Positions 1 through 6,374 of a stretch of DNA of 8,172 nt are shown here, piece by piece. Position 1 is the stretch's first letter. Each line of letters begins with the position of its first letter. The translations under genes and the position numbers were made by a program. Source of the stretch: Chitinophagaceae bacterium (lineage in GTDB: Bacteria; Bacteroidota; Bacteroidia; Chitinophagales; Chitinophagaceae); NCBI GenBank assembly GCA_016787105.1, contig JAEUVI010000033.1:1-8172 (forward strand), given 5' to 3'. Below the pieces are notes generated by a model. It was not told where the DNA came from and ran no database searches. It was given only the letters and a program-made list of their open reading frames with translations.

Positions 1-1
1 T

Positions 2-94
2 TCCGGTGGGCTTACCGGTAAGGGTGATGGTAAATGCGCAGATTTTGCTGAATCAGCAAAACATGTGAAACTCATCTGGAAAGATGAGCGTTAA
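2..94 (+). CDS. C-terminal end of an unidentified protein (partial gene)
   Basis: The second forward frame is open from the window edge and ends at a TAA at 92-94, giving 30 residues that end in HVKLIWKDER. I do not recognise the family from this tail. The fragment has mixed, ordinary composition, with one cysteine and several glycines near its beginning (SGGLTGKGDGKCADF). It looks like the real end of a gene because its stop lies just before a strong hairpin at 100-129, and because it converges on the minus-strand gene ending at 152. The start codon and most of the gene lie upstream of this window. The other two forward frames are less likely: the first closes at 19-21. Function cannot be assigned. 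Confidence 0.55.
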   Translation, partial: SGGLTGKGDGKCADFAESAKHVKLIWKDER

Positions 95-129
95 ATACAA
101 AAGCGCTGGTCTTACGGGGCCAGCGCTTT
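91..129. terminator. Intrinsic terminator hairpin between convergent genes
   Basis: Bases 100-109 (AAAGCGCTGG) pair perfectly with 120-129 (CCAGCGCTTT). A further T-G and C-G pair closes a six-base loop at 112-117. Read on the minus strand, the stem is followed by TTTTGTATTT (91-100), which is a good U-rich tail, so it should end the minus-strand gene at 152. On the plus strand it lies only a few bases after the stop at 94, but no long T run follows, so its action in that direction is less certain. Confidence 0.75.
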
Positions 130-133
130 GCAA

Positions 134-159
134 TTCAGTGAGGATATTTCCTTACTGAA
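134..159. repeat. Second inverted repeat, overlapping the stop codon of the beta-propeller cargo gene
   Basis: Bases 134-144 and 149-159 form an 11-pair stem (one G-T wobble in the plus-strand sense) around the loop TATT. The right arm contains the stop codon of the minus-strand gene (152-154). In a plus-strand transcript this would be a second hairpin after the one at 100-129, and could help stop transcription or protect the 3' end. In a minus-strand transcript the wobble becomes an A-C mismatch, so the structure is weaker there. Confidence 0.5.
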
Positions 160-1399
160 CTACTACCTTTTGAAGAAACACTTCTTTACTTTCCTGGTCA
201 CGGAGCTTTACAAGATATATTCCCCTAGCCGCGTTTGGATTAATATTAATTTTTTCTGTTTGCTGCTCGCCGCCGATGCCAATTTTTTTCTGCATTACCT
301 GCCTGCCGAGTATATCGGTAAGCTCTAATGAATAATTGCCCGGAGTAAGATCCTTGAATTGTACAGTTATTACATTGTCACGTACCGGGTTCGGATATAC
401 CTGCACCTTATTTGATCCGATAATTTCTACCGGCTTTAAAATATCGTTACTCAGCGTTTTCTTTCCGGTTTTTAATACATTGCTGTTTGCTAAATCAGAA
501 CTTCTGTATACGCCTTTCGGGGTTGGAACCGGATTTGCTTTTAAATCTCTGATATCGACCGTATACCAGCCCTGTACACTTACTGCACTGCTTAGCACAA
601 GCCGGTTTTCATCATCAACGGCTACACCGTTAGTTGTAAAGTCAGCAGGCAAGCCATTTATTCTTCCCAGGCTTTTAGCGATGCGGCTATCTGCTTCTAT
701 TTTAAAAAGATAGTTCTGTGCAGAAACAATATAAAGGCTACCATCATCAGCGGCTATCATATCGCCGCCATATCCACCACACCGGTTGTGAATAGAGACA
801 TTTGTATTAGAGGGATCATCCATCAAACCGCCGAGAGATTCAACTTTTATTTTTTTACCTGTAGTATTAAAATGAATAAAATTATTTCCATCGTTGGTAA
901 TTGCGTAGCCTTCACCCTCCGGAGTAATAACCATTCTGGTAATTGCCTTTCCTTCATCGCCATGCATAGAACCAAGGCTTGAAAAATTTTGCCCTGTCAC
1001 ATAATAAAGCTTCATTGTATTTAAATCAATATACCTCAGCTGATCAATAAACATAGGAGTGTAGTACAACCTGTTGCGCCGGCTGTCAAATGCAATGGCA
1101 GCTACACCGGTATTAAAAGGCGTAAGCATATAATTGCCAAACTTGGGATCGGCAATTTTTGTATCAATGGCTGCTTTTGAGTTTGCATCAAATGCTATGC
1201 TTTGTGCATTTGTACCGTTAAGCAATACATCGGTGTACTCGCCTGTGGAAAGGTTTAGTCTCCGAAGTGCATTCCATCCGCTGCCGCTTTGCTCGAGATC
1301 GGTTACCGCATACACAAATTTGTCTCTTTGTGAAAAAGAAAGCAATGAACATAGAAGGGCTGTAGTCAGTAAAAAACTGAAAAGTAGATTTTTTTTCAT
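152..1399 (-). CDS. Secreted beta-propeller-like protein with T9SS type A sorting domain
   Basis: A 415-residue exported protein. Residues 1-23 form a Sec signal peptide (MKKN, hydrophobic stretch, likely cleavage at SFS|Q). The middle, about 25-320, shows repeated strand-turn patterns typical of propeller blades: IAFDANSKAAI near 68, IAFDSRRNRLYYT near 102, MVITPEGEGYAI near 156, MIAADDGSLYIV near 214 and VAVDDENRLVLS near 259. These suggest an NHL/SMP-30-like or YncE-like fold, although no catalytic residues could be identified. Residues about 332-415 are a type A C-terminal sorting domain, with VYPNPV at 334-339, then YSLELTDILGRQV, GIYLVKL and a basic-hydrophobic end (KVVVQ). The family rule is that this domain directs passage through the T9SS and is then removed or anchored at the cell surface. 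The start is ATG at 1397-1399, with an A/T-rich upstream region and no clear Shine-Dalgarno. Two hairpins separate it from the gene upstream, so it is probably transcribed alone. Its ligand or substrate is unknown. Confidence 0.9.
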   Translation of the reverse strand: MKKNLLFSFLLTTALLCSLLSFSQRDKFVYAVTDLEQSGSGWNALRRLNLSTGEYTDVLLNGTNAQSIAFDANSKAAIDTKIADPKFGNYMLTPFNTGVAAIAFDSRRNRLYYTPMFIDQLRYIDLNTMKLYYVTGQNFSSLGSMHGDEGKAITRMVITPEGEGYAITNDGNNFIHFNTTGKKIKVESLGGLMDDPSNTNVSIHNRCGGYGGDMIAADDGSLYIVSAQNYLFKIEADSRIAKSLGRINGLPADFTTNGVAVDDENRLVLSSAVSVQGWYTVDIRDLKANPVPTPKGVYRSSDLANSNVLKTGKKTLSNDILKPVEIIGSNKVQVYPNPVRDNVITVQFKDLTPGNYSLELTDILGRQVMQKKIGIGGEQQTEKININPNAARGIYLVKLRDQESKEVFLQKVVVQ

Positions 1400-1451
1400 A
1401 CCGTAAATTTAGCTGTAGTTGCGAGAGCCCTTAGTGAATGAAAAGATACAA

Positions 1452-1478
1452 AAAATGCTTTGATTGAGAAAGCATTTT
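1452..1478. repeat. Perfect 10-bp inverted repeat in the gap before the beta-propeller gene
   Basis: AAAATGCTTT (1452-1461) and AAAGCATTTT (1469-1478) are exact reverse complements around a seven-base loop. In the minus-strand sense the stem runs into TTTTTTGTAT, so it could be a second, back-up terminator behind the one at 1486-1518. It could equally be an operator or leader hairpin of the gene starting at 1399. The sequence alone does not decide between these. Confidence 0.55.
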
Positions 1479-1485
1479 AGGATAT

Positions 1486-1518
1486 AAAAAAAGACCCCCA
1501 ACTAGAAAGCCGGGGGGT
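1486..1518 (-). terminator. Intrinsic terminator of the 489-residue cargo gene
   Basis: Bases 1494-1499 (ACCCCC) pair with 1513-1518 (GGGGGT). A short inner CT/AG pairing (1502-1503 with 1508-1509) may stack inside. On the minus strand the G/C-rich stem is followed by seven T residues (complement of 1486-1492). It lies about 45 bases past the stop at 1565, as expected for a factor-independent terminator of that gene. Confidence 0.8.
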
Positions 1519-1564
1519 AAGGTATAAACCTTGAGCAAAAAATCAGTGCAAGGTTGCCCTTTAT

Positions 1565-3034
1565 TTATTTTATGATTGAGATCTTCGTATTCATCGATTC
1601 GTCATTATAAATCAGCTGTACGGTGTATGTTCCGGTCTGAAGTCTGTTCATGTTATTGATTGAAATACTGTTAGTTCCTTCCGCTATCCGGTTTTGTTGC
1701 TGCAGTACTACTTTTCCCATCATATCTATTACACGCACATCTGCTTTTCCGGGTGTAATGGCCGTCATTCGTATCGTTGCTCCGGCTCCGCTCACTACAG
1801 GATTCGGGCTTATACTAATCCCATTCATTGTTTTTGTATCGCGGCGAATGACTATTACGTTGCTGTATTTGAATTTGCCATCTATATCTACCATTTTTAG
1901 CCTGTAGTATAATACGCTACCGCTTATTCCAGTTACAGCATCTGTATACTGATAACTTTTTTTAGCTGTACCTCCTGGCTGTGCCACTACCTTTCCAACT
2001 GTTGTAAAATCACTTCCGTTGCTGCCGCGTTCAATTTCATAATGGCTGAAACTTTCTTCTGCCTCTGTCTCCCATTTCAGGCCTGTTTCATTATCATGAT
2101 AGCTGCCCGTAAAACTTAATAATTTAACAGGGAGTGTAACGGCCTGCGGAAAGTTGAAACAACCAAGTCTTGAGCCATATTGGCGAACTGGCATACCTAC
2201 ATTTCCTCCAGCATTGTAATCATATCCCATACGGAATGTAATACCAGGTAATGCGCCGTTGTAAGAAAAAGAAGAAGCTACCTGTGCACAACGAGATACG
2301 CCATCTCTTTCACACACTGTACCTGCAAAACCAGCCCAGCTTGTAGTTACGGGATCTGTATAATTATAAGCTACAAGTTCTGTACTAGCATTGGCAACAA
2401 TCAACGGGTTTGAAGCTGTTACTCTTTTTGCCAGCCCGGTTTCCCTGAACCAGCTTCCGGCAATACCGCTATTCACGTTTCCTGCATCGTTACCATCTAT
2501 ATCATAGTGTACATAGTTAATATTGCTCAGGCTAACAGATGTAGCGAAGTCTGCATTTGTATTGTTATTTGTTCCTACTATGTTTTTAAAAAAATTCATC
2601 GTAAACTGTACATAACCTCTCCTGTTTGTTCCGTTCAGATTTTGATCAGGACTTATGCGCGGTGCAAAAAAGCTCGCAATAGAGACGTTTGCCTGATCTA
2701 CTGCAGCATCATCGTCCATGTTGCTTAATATGGCATTAGATATAGCGTCAACCACTACTTCACAATTGATAGTAATACCTCCAACTGTTGCAATATTGCG
2801 GAATCGCCAGATAGCGCCAACCCCTAAATTATTTCCGTTATTACCCCTGTTGTACGTTCCGTTCCTATGATTGGTAACAACAGTACTGCTTGATGGAGGA
2901 CATACGTCAATATTTGAGTTGGTAATACAACTGTTGGCATTACAGGCAGCAGGAGTTGCGGGGACTGTAGGCTGTGCCATGGTGACGGTACAAGCTATGC
3001 TTAACAAGGCCAGTACAAAATAGATTTGTTTCAT
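1565..3034 (-). CDS. Secreted protein of unknown function with FN3-like module and T9SS type A sorting domain
   Basis: A 489-residue protein. Residues 1-20 are a Sec signal peptide (cleavage likely at TMA|Q). Residues about 21-298 form a region I do not recognise. It is rich in Asn, Ser, Thr and Gly, contains seven cysteines (31, 36, 45, 91, 241, 249, 292) that could form disulfides outside the cytoplasm, and carries the acidic turn HYDIDGNDAGN near 176. Residues 301-396 form the common Bacteroidota pre-sorting module: LPVKLLSF, then LKWETEAEESFSHYEIERG, then YYRLKMVDIDG, an FN3-like beta sandwich. Residues about 404-489 are the type A sorting domain, with ISISPNPV at 406-413, VRVIDMMGKVV, TGTYTVQL and the basic end ISIIK. 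The start is ATG at 3032-3034, chosen because the signal peptide begins there and because the shared leader ends exactly at this codon. The gene has its own promoter candidate and terminator. Inferred role: a surface or released protein, possibly adhesive; no enzymatic motif is seen. Confidence 0.9.
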   Translation of the reverse strand: MKQIYFVLALLSIACTVTMAQPTVPATPAACNANSCITNSNIDVCPPSSSTVVTNHRNGTYNRGNNGNNLGVGAIWRFRNIATVGGITINCEVVVDAISNAILSNMDDDAAVDQANVSIASFFAPRISPDQNLNGTNRRGYVQFTMNFFKNIVGTNNNTNADFATSVSLSNINYVHYDIDGNDAGNVNSGIAGSWFRETGLAKRVTASNPLIVANASTELVAYNYTDPVTTSWAGFAGTVCERDGVSRCAQVASSFSYNGALPGITFRMGYDYNAGGNVGMPVRQYGSRLGCFNFPQAVTLPVKLLSFTGSYHDNETGLKWETEAEESFSHYEIERGSNGSDFTTVGKVVAQPGGTAKKSYQYTDAVTGISGSVLYYRLKMVDIDGKFKYSNVIVIRRDTKTMNGISISPNPVVSGAGATIRMTAITPGKADVRVIDMMGKVVLQQQNRIAEGTNSISINNMNRLQTGTYTVQLIYNDESMNTKISIIK

Positions 3035-3199
3035 TGCTCAAAGTTTTATGTTAGGAATAAAAGCCTTTTGTTGGGGTTTCTGAGGAATGTGGAAACGAAA
3101 TGGTAAAATTATCTCAGGCTTTTAAAAAAAGATGTTGGACAGATACTTGTTTCAAAAGGGAAACGAGGCAAAATCAGAGGAAGTGGAAATTGTGTGAGA
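3035..3199 (-). promoter_or_regulatory. AUG-free 5' leader A, related to leader B at 6077-6260; candidate cis-regulatory RNA
   Basis: From the predicted transcription start near 3199 to the start codon, this leader matches the leader of the gene at 6076 in ordered blocks: AAACAAGT, GTCCAACATCTT (3140-3129), CCTCAGAAACCCC (3085-3073), and a start-proximal AACATAAAACTTTGAGCA. TAAAAGCCT (3124-3116) is an exact complement of AGGCTTTTA (3066-3058), a nine-pair long-range stem enclosing 49 nt. The motif TTTCC-AC-TTCCTC(T/A)GA occurs twice, at 3189-3174 and 3095-3079. There is no ATG in the leader, which argues against an ATG-started leader peptide. That it acts as a regulatory RNA is inference; I do not recognise a named riboswitch class. 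Confidence 0.55.
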
Positions 3200-3205
3200 A
3201 CAATG

Positions 3206-3237
3206 TAAAACTAAAACATGTATCCGGTTTTTGCAAT
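3206..3237 (-). promoter_or_regulatory. Bacteroidota-type promoter candidate for the 489-residue cargo gene
   Basis: On the minus strand, ATTG (3237-3234) lies 20 bases before TAGTTTTA (3213-3206). This fits the Bacteroidota -33 TTTG / -7 TAnnTTTG pattern with one change in each box. The gene at 6076 has the same arrangement: same 20-base spacing, ATTGCA at -33, TAnnTTTACA at -7. That repetition raises confidence. A 13-base A6T7 tract (3254-3266) lies just upstream and could act like an UP element, but the other promoter lacks it. Confidence 0.6.
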
Positions 3238-3291
3238 AGTAAAATTGCTTTTTAAAAAATTTTTTTAGAAAGAATTATGACAATATAAATA

Positions 3292-3320
3292 TAAAAACCC
3301 CTTGTCTTACGACAAGGGGT
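3292..3320 (-). terminator. Strong intrinsic terminator of the 911-residue cargo gene
   Basis: ACCCCTTGTC (3297-3306) and GACAAGGGGT (3311-3320) pair without mismatch around a four-base loop. On the minus strand the stem is followed by a T-rich tail (TTTTTATATTTATATT). It sits about 20 bases past the stop at 3341 and separates this gene from the promoter of the next one. Confidence 0.9.
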
Positions 3321-3340
3321 AAAAGTTAAAATCAATACTT

Positions 3341-6076
3341 TTATTTCTTCAGAATTTTCTGAACGAGTTTACCATCTTCTGAAATTACTTCCATAAGATG
3401 GATACCTTTTGGCAGTACATCCAGGTCTTTTAACACCACGATATTATCGCCGGGTTGCAGGTTTACCGAACGGGTTACCATTACCTGGCCTGCTGTATTG
3501 GTAATACGGATTAGAGCATTTGTTTCTCTTGCACTACTGATGTTTAACTTGATATTCGATGTGAATGGGTTTGGATATACAGTGTATTCCTTTACTATGC
3601 CATTGCCATCCAGATGGAGTGCAACTATTTTACTAAACTCGCTTTTACCATCGAAATCAACTGTGCGCAAACGATAATATACAACTTTCGCACTTACAGA
3701 TGAAAGTGCATCTGTATACTGATATGAGTTTTGATCAGTAGTTGTGCCTGCCCCATCTACAGAACCCATCTTTGTAAAGTTCACACCATCAGTGCTGCGT
3801 TCGATATCGAACCGGTCATTTTTTGTTTCGGAAACAGTCAGCCAATCCAGTTGTGCGTTGCCTCCGGCTTTTTTTACTGTGAATGAACCCAGTTTTACAG
3901 GAAGCGATGAACCCTGTGGACCGATAAAGGCTGTTCCATCATCTGTATATTCAATTCCGGAAGATTCGCCGTATGCATAAAGACGTGCCGTGTTGTTAAA
4001 TGTTGTGAGTGCATTTGCAGTGGACGGTGCCTGTACTTTAAACCTTACAGAGTATGATTCATTCTTCAACAATGTACCACCTGCAGATCCGGTAGCACCA
4101 GTGCCAATAAAGAATTTCACATAGTGCTTTGAACCGTTCACAGCTTTAAATGCCTGGTCTCCATCCTGCGCATCAGTTTTGATACCGGCTGCTATTCCCG
4201 GTGAAGAAATAAATTCCAATGAATTCGGAACATATGTCAACCCAGCCGGAAGAGTATCTACTATAAAACTGCCTGTCGCAGCACCATCACCTATATTTGC
4301 GCCAGACAAGGTATAAGTAAGTATTTCATTTGCCTGTATAATATTAAATGGGAATGTAGCATCTGATACAGATTTATCAAGATAAATAGTAGGATCTTTT
4401 GACAACATACTGAATGCAAATACACTTGGAAAATACTGATCCGCTTCAGTACCAAACTCAACAGTAACCTGCGAAGAATTTGGTAAAATATTATAATTAC
4501 CTACCTGCAATTCATCTATATCAATACCCATCTGATTTTTATAATCTGGGTTTTTAGTAGTTACATGCACACCATTTTTGGAAATAGTACCATTCCACAT
4601 ATTTGTAGATGGGTTAGCTGGCAGGTTTGCTACTACATTTCCGTTTACTTTAATAAAATCTCCTAACGGGTTGCCAGATGTCGCCGCAAGGTTTGCATCT
4701 CCTTCCCATGCAAAGGCTGTCATGTAAGCATCAGAAGCTACCAGTGTATTGCCAGGTGCATTCAACCCTGTAAGATTTATCGTTTGTGTTGCACCATCTT
4801 CTACTAAAAGGAAGCCATCGTACAAACGAACACTTCTGAAAGGCTCGTTATTGTTTTCGTAAACAACAACCAACGACCAACCGCCATAATAGCCACCGCC
4901 ACCAACAGAACCGGCAGTAACAGCAATATCAGCAACTGTATATGTGCCTGCACCTTGTGCATTGATAAAGTTGGTTACATCGAAATAACCCTGGTATGCA
5001 TAGTGAGTGCTTGTGAGGGCTGTCTGATCTATTTGTGATGCGGGCGCTGTAATTGTCTGGTAAGGGCCAGATGCTCCTTTACGGATTTTTACAGTATTCC
5101 TGCTTGCATATCTTGAATCACCTGAACTGATACGGCCGCCCCAATAAAGACGAGCATATTTAATTGAGTTGCTGCCAGCAGGTAAAATAAGATCTGCAGA
5201 TGAAGAATTGAAAGTATTCGTTGCTGATACAGTTCCTGCAAATGACATATCAAAATACATATCAGCATTACCAGAACAACCGTTTCCCTGGTGTACTTCT
5301 GCTGAAATGATATTTGTACCATTTACCAGCAAAGACGGAGAAATAGTAAAAGAAGCCGTTTTGTAAGTAGAAGTATTACAGCTTGAAGCATTGGTAGTAT
5401 ATGTAAATGCACCAGACGCCATATCTGCCCTGCCTACTTCTGTGCCGTTTACATAAACAACAACAGCATCATCATACCTAACATTGATGGTAAGTCCTGT
5501 GTACAAAGCAGGATCGCCTGCAACATTTACAGATTTTCTGAAATAATAAGCATTTCTTGTTCTTGCATTGCTGCTGTTAGAGCTTCCCAATGTTGTACCG
5601 CCTGTGCCTGTATTAAACCGCAATGGGGTAGGATCGGTATCCCACTGAGTACCCGTTTGCGAATACCCGGTAGTGGTATAGCTGCCGGGACCATTACTTG
5701 CATTGTAATTAAAATAATTACTGTTGCCTGAATTATCTCTTGTATAATAGCTCCAGTCAGAACCAAAATCAAAAAGATTCGTTTGTGGTATTGCAATAGT
5801 ACCATCTACATCAACAAATTGCATATTGGCATCATCATTACCGGAATTACTGGTTTGGCCATTTCCCTGCAGGCTGAATTCATTCATTGCCGCTGCATCA
5901 CGTGCAAGGATGGTATTGCCAAACATGGTATGACCGCCCTTAATTGTGTTTGAATAAATAATGCCGTATCCGCGTATAACCTGGGAGTGTGAAATCAGCG
6001 TGGCACCGGTAAGTGCCATGAGAGTAAAAAAAAGATAAGGAATTGACTTCCTCAAAAGAGTAAAATTCTTCTTCAT
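3341..6076 (-). CDS. Large multidomain secreted protein with nested galactose-binding-like domain, DUF11-like domain and T9SS type A sorting domain
   Basis: A 911-residue exported protein. Residues 1-31 form a signal peptide (cleavage near SHS|Q). Residues about 32-92 and 285-555 look like two halves of one N-terminal domain: DDANMQFVDVDG at 81-92, NTFNSSSADLILPAG at 287-301, YARLYWGG at 307-314 and GGWSLVVVYEN at 398-408. Between them, about 93-284, lies a galactose-binding-like beta domain: LFDFGSDWSYY at 101-111, NAYYFRKSVNV at 175-185, and YDDAVVVYVNGTEVGRADM at 201-219. Residues about 560-705 resemble a DUF11-type repeat (YLDKSVSD ... VDTLPAGLTYVPNSL). LPVKLGSF at 725 opens the FN3-like module (to about 822), and the sorting domain follows, with VYPNPF at 833-838 and the basic end KILKK. 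The only two cysteines (233, 267) lie in the inserted domain. The start is ATG at 6074-6076, immediately after the conserved leader. Likely a surface adhesin or matrix component, with carbohydrate binding possible through the inserted domain; the function is inferred and not proven by motifs. Confidence 0.88.
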   Translation of the reverse strand: MKKNFTLLRKSIPYLFFTLMALTGATLISHSQVIRGYGIIYSNTIKGGHTMFGNTILARDAAAMNEFSLQGNGQTSNSGNDDANMQFVDVDGTIAIPQTNLFDFGSDWSYYTRDNSGNSNYFNYNASNGPGSYTTTGYSQTGTQWDTDPTPLRFNTGTGGTTLGSSNSSNARTRNAYYFRKSVNVAGDPALYTGLTINVRYDDAVVVYVNGTEVGRADMASGAFTYTTNASSCNTSTYKTASFTISPSLLVNGTNIISAEVHQGNGCSGNADMYFDMSFAGTVSATNTFNSSSADLILPAGSNSIKYARLYWGGRISSGDSRYASRNTVKIRKGASGPYQTITAPASQIDQTALTSTHYAYQGYFDVTNFINAQGAGTYTVADIAVTAGSVGGGGYYGGWSLVVVYENNNEPFRSVRLYDGFLLVEDGATQTINLTGLNAPGNTLVASDAYMTAFAWEGDANLAATSGNPLGDFIKVNGNVVANLPANPSTNMWNGTISKNGVHVTTKNPDYKNQMGIDIDELQVGNYNILPNSSQVTVEFGTEADQYFPSVFAFSMLSKDPTIYLDKSVSDATFPFNIIQANEILTYTLSGANIGDGAATGSFIVDTLPAGLTYVPNSLEFISSPGIAAGIKTDAQDGDQAFKAVNGSKHYVKFFIGTGATGSAGGTLLKNESYSVRFKVQAPSTANALTTFNNTARLYAYGESSGIEYTDDGTAFIGPQGSSLPVKLGSFTVKKAGGNAQLDWLTVSETKNDRFDIERSTDGVNFTKMGSVDGAGTTTDQNSYQYTDALSSVSAKVVYYRLRTVDFDGKSEFSKIVALHLDGNGIVKEYTVYPNPFTSNIKLNISSARETNALIRITNTAGQVMVTRSVNLQPGDNIVVLKDLDVLPKGIHLMEVISEDGKLVQKILKK

Positions 6077-6260
6077 TTGCTCAAAGTTTATGTTAGAAAT
6101 AAAAAGCCTTGTTCAGGGGTTTCTGAGGAAAAGGAAATCAATGGTGGTTAACCAGCAGGAATTAAATATTAAATACAAATAAGGCTTTCGAATGAAGATG
6201 TTGGACGGATTAACTTGTTTTCCGGGTTTGCGGATTCAGAGGAATGGAAAATTGAGAAGT
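6077..6260 (-). promoter_or_regulatory. AUG-free 5' leader B, related to leader A at 3035-3199; candidate cis-regulatory RNA
   Basis: This leader carries the same ordered blocks as leader A: AAACAAGT, GTCCAACATCTT (6206-6195), CCTCAGAAACCCC (6128-6116) and AACATAAACTTTGAGCA next to the start codon. AAAGCCTT (6188-6181) is an exact complement of AAGGCTTT (6110-6103), giving an eight-pair stem with a possible further G-U pair. It encloses 70 nt, against 49 nt in leader A, so the length difference sits within the enclosed region, which here also holds the palindrome TGGTTAACCA (6154-6145). The pyrimidine-rich motif occurs at 6250-6236 and 6137-6122. No ATG is present in the leader. A regulatory role is inferred from conservation and structure only. 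Confidence 0.55.
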
Positions 6261-6266
6261 TGTGTG

Positions 6267-6298
6267 TAAAAATATAATGGGTTTCTTAATTATGCAAT
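6267..6298 (-). promoter_or_regulatory. Bacteroidota-type promoter candidate for the 911-residue cargo gene
   Basis: On the minus strand ATTG (6298-6295) is followed after 20 bases by TATTTTTA (6274-6267). This is close to the Bacteroidota -33/-7 consensus and has the same spacing and box variants as the promoter at 3206-3237. I see no clear terminator between the stop of the upstream gene (6375) and this promoter, so some read-through from that gene is possible. Confidence 0.6.
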
Positions 6299-6374
6299 AT
6301 CCCTAAGTATATTTCTTACGTATTTTGACTTGAGCACGAAGAAGAGAACAGAAAATCAACGATCTAAAAGAGAA

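Noticed and set aside
336..713. Plus-strand open frame of 125 codons inside the beta-propeller gene
   Set aside because: It lies opposite a clear gene with signal peptide and sorting domain, has no recognisable motif, and its composition is that of an antisense shadow.
1333..1399. Lipoprotein signal (LLC at residues 15-17) in the beta-propeller protein
   Set aside because: The residue before Cys is Leu, not Gly or Ala, and a standard cleavage site follows at SFS|Q, so type I signal peptide cleavage is more likely.
1441..1464. Possible promoter of the beta-propeller gene (TATCTTTT on the minus strand at 1448-1441)
   Set aside because: It matches the -7 box at most positions, but there is no TTG at the proper distance and it would overlap the hairpin at 1452-1478.
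3254..3266. A6T7 tract upstream of promoter A
   Set aside because: Could be an UP-like or bent-DNA element, but it is absent from the equivalent place upstream of promoter B and such tracts are common in A/T-rich gaps.
5527..5805. Minus-strand open frame of 92 codons within the 911-residue gene
   Set aside because: Out of frame with the galactose-binding-like domain, which is clearly coded in the main frame; the shadow has low-complexity Ile/Leu/Met content and no motif.
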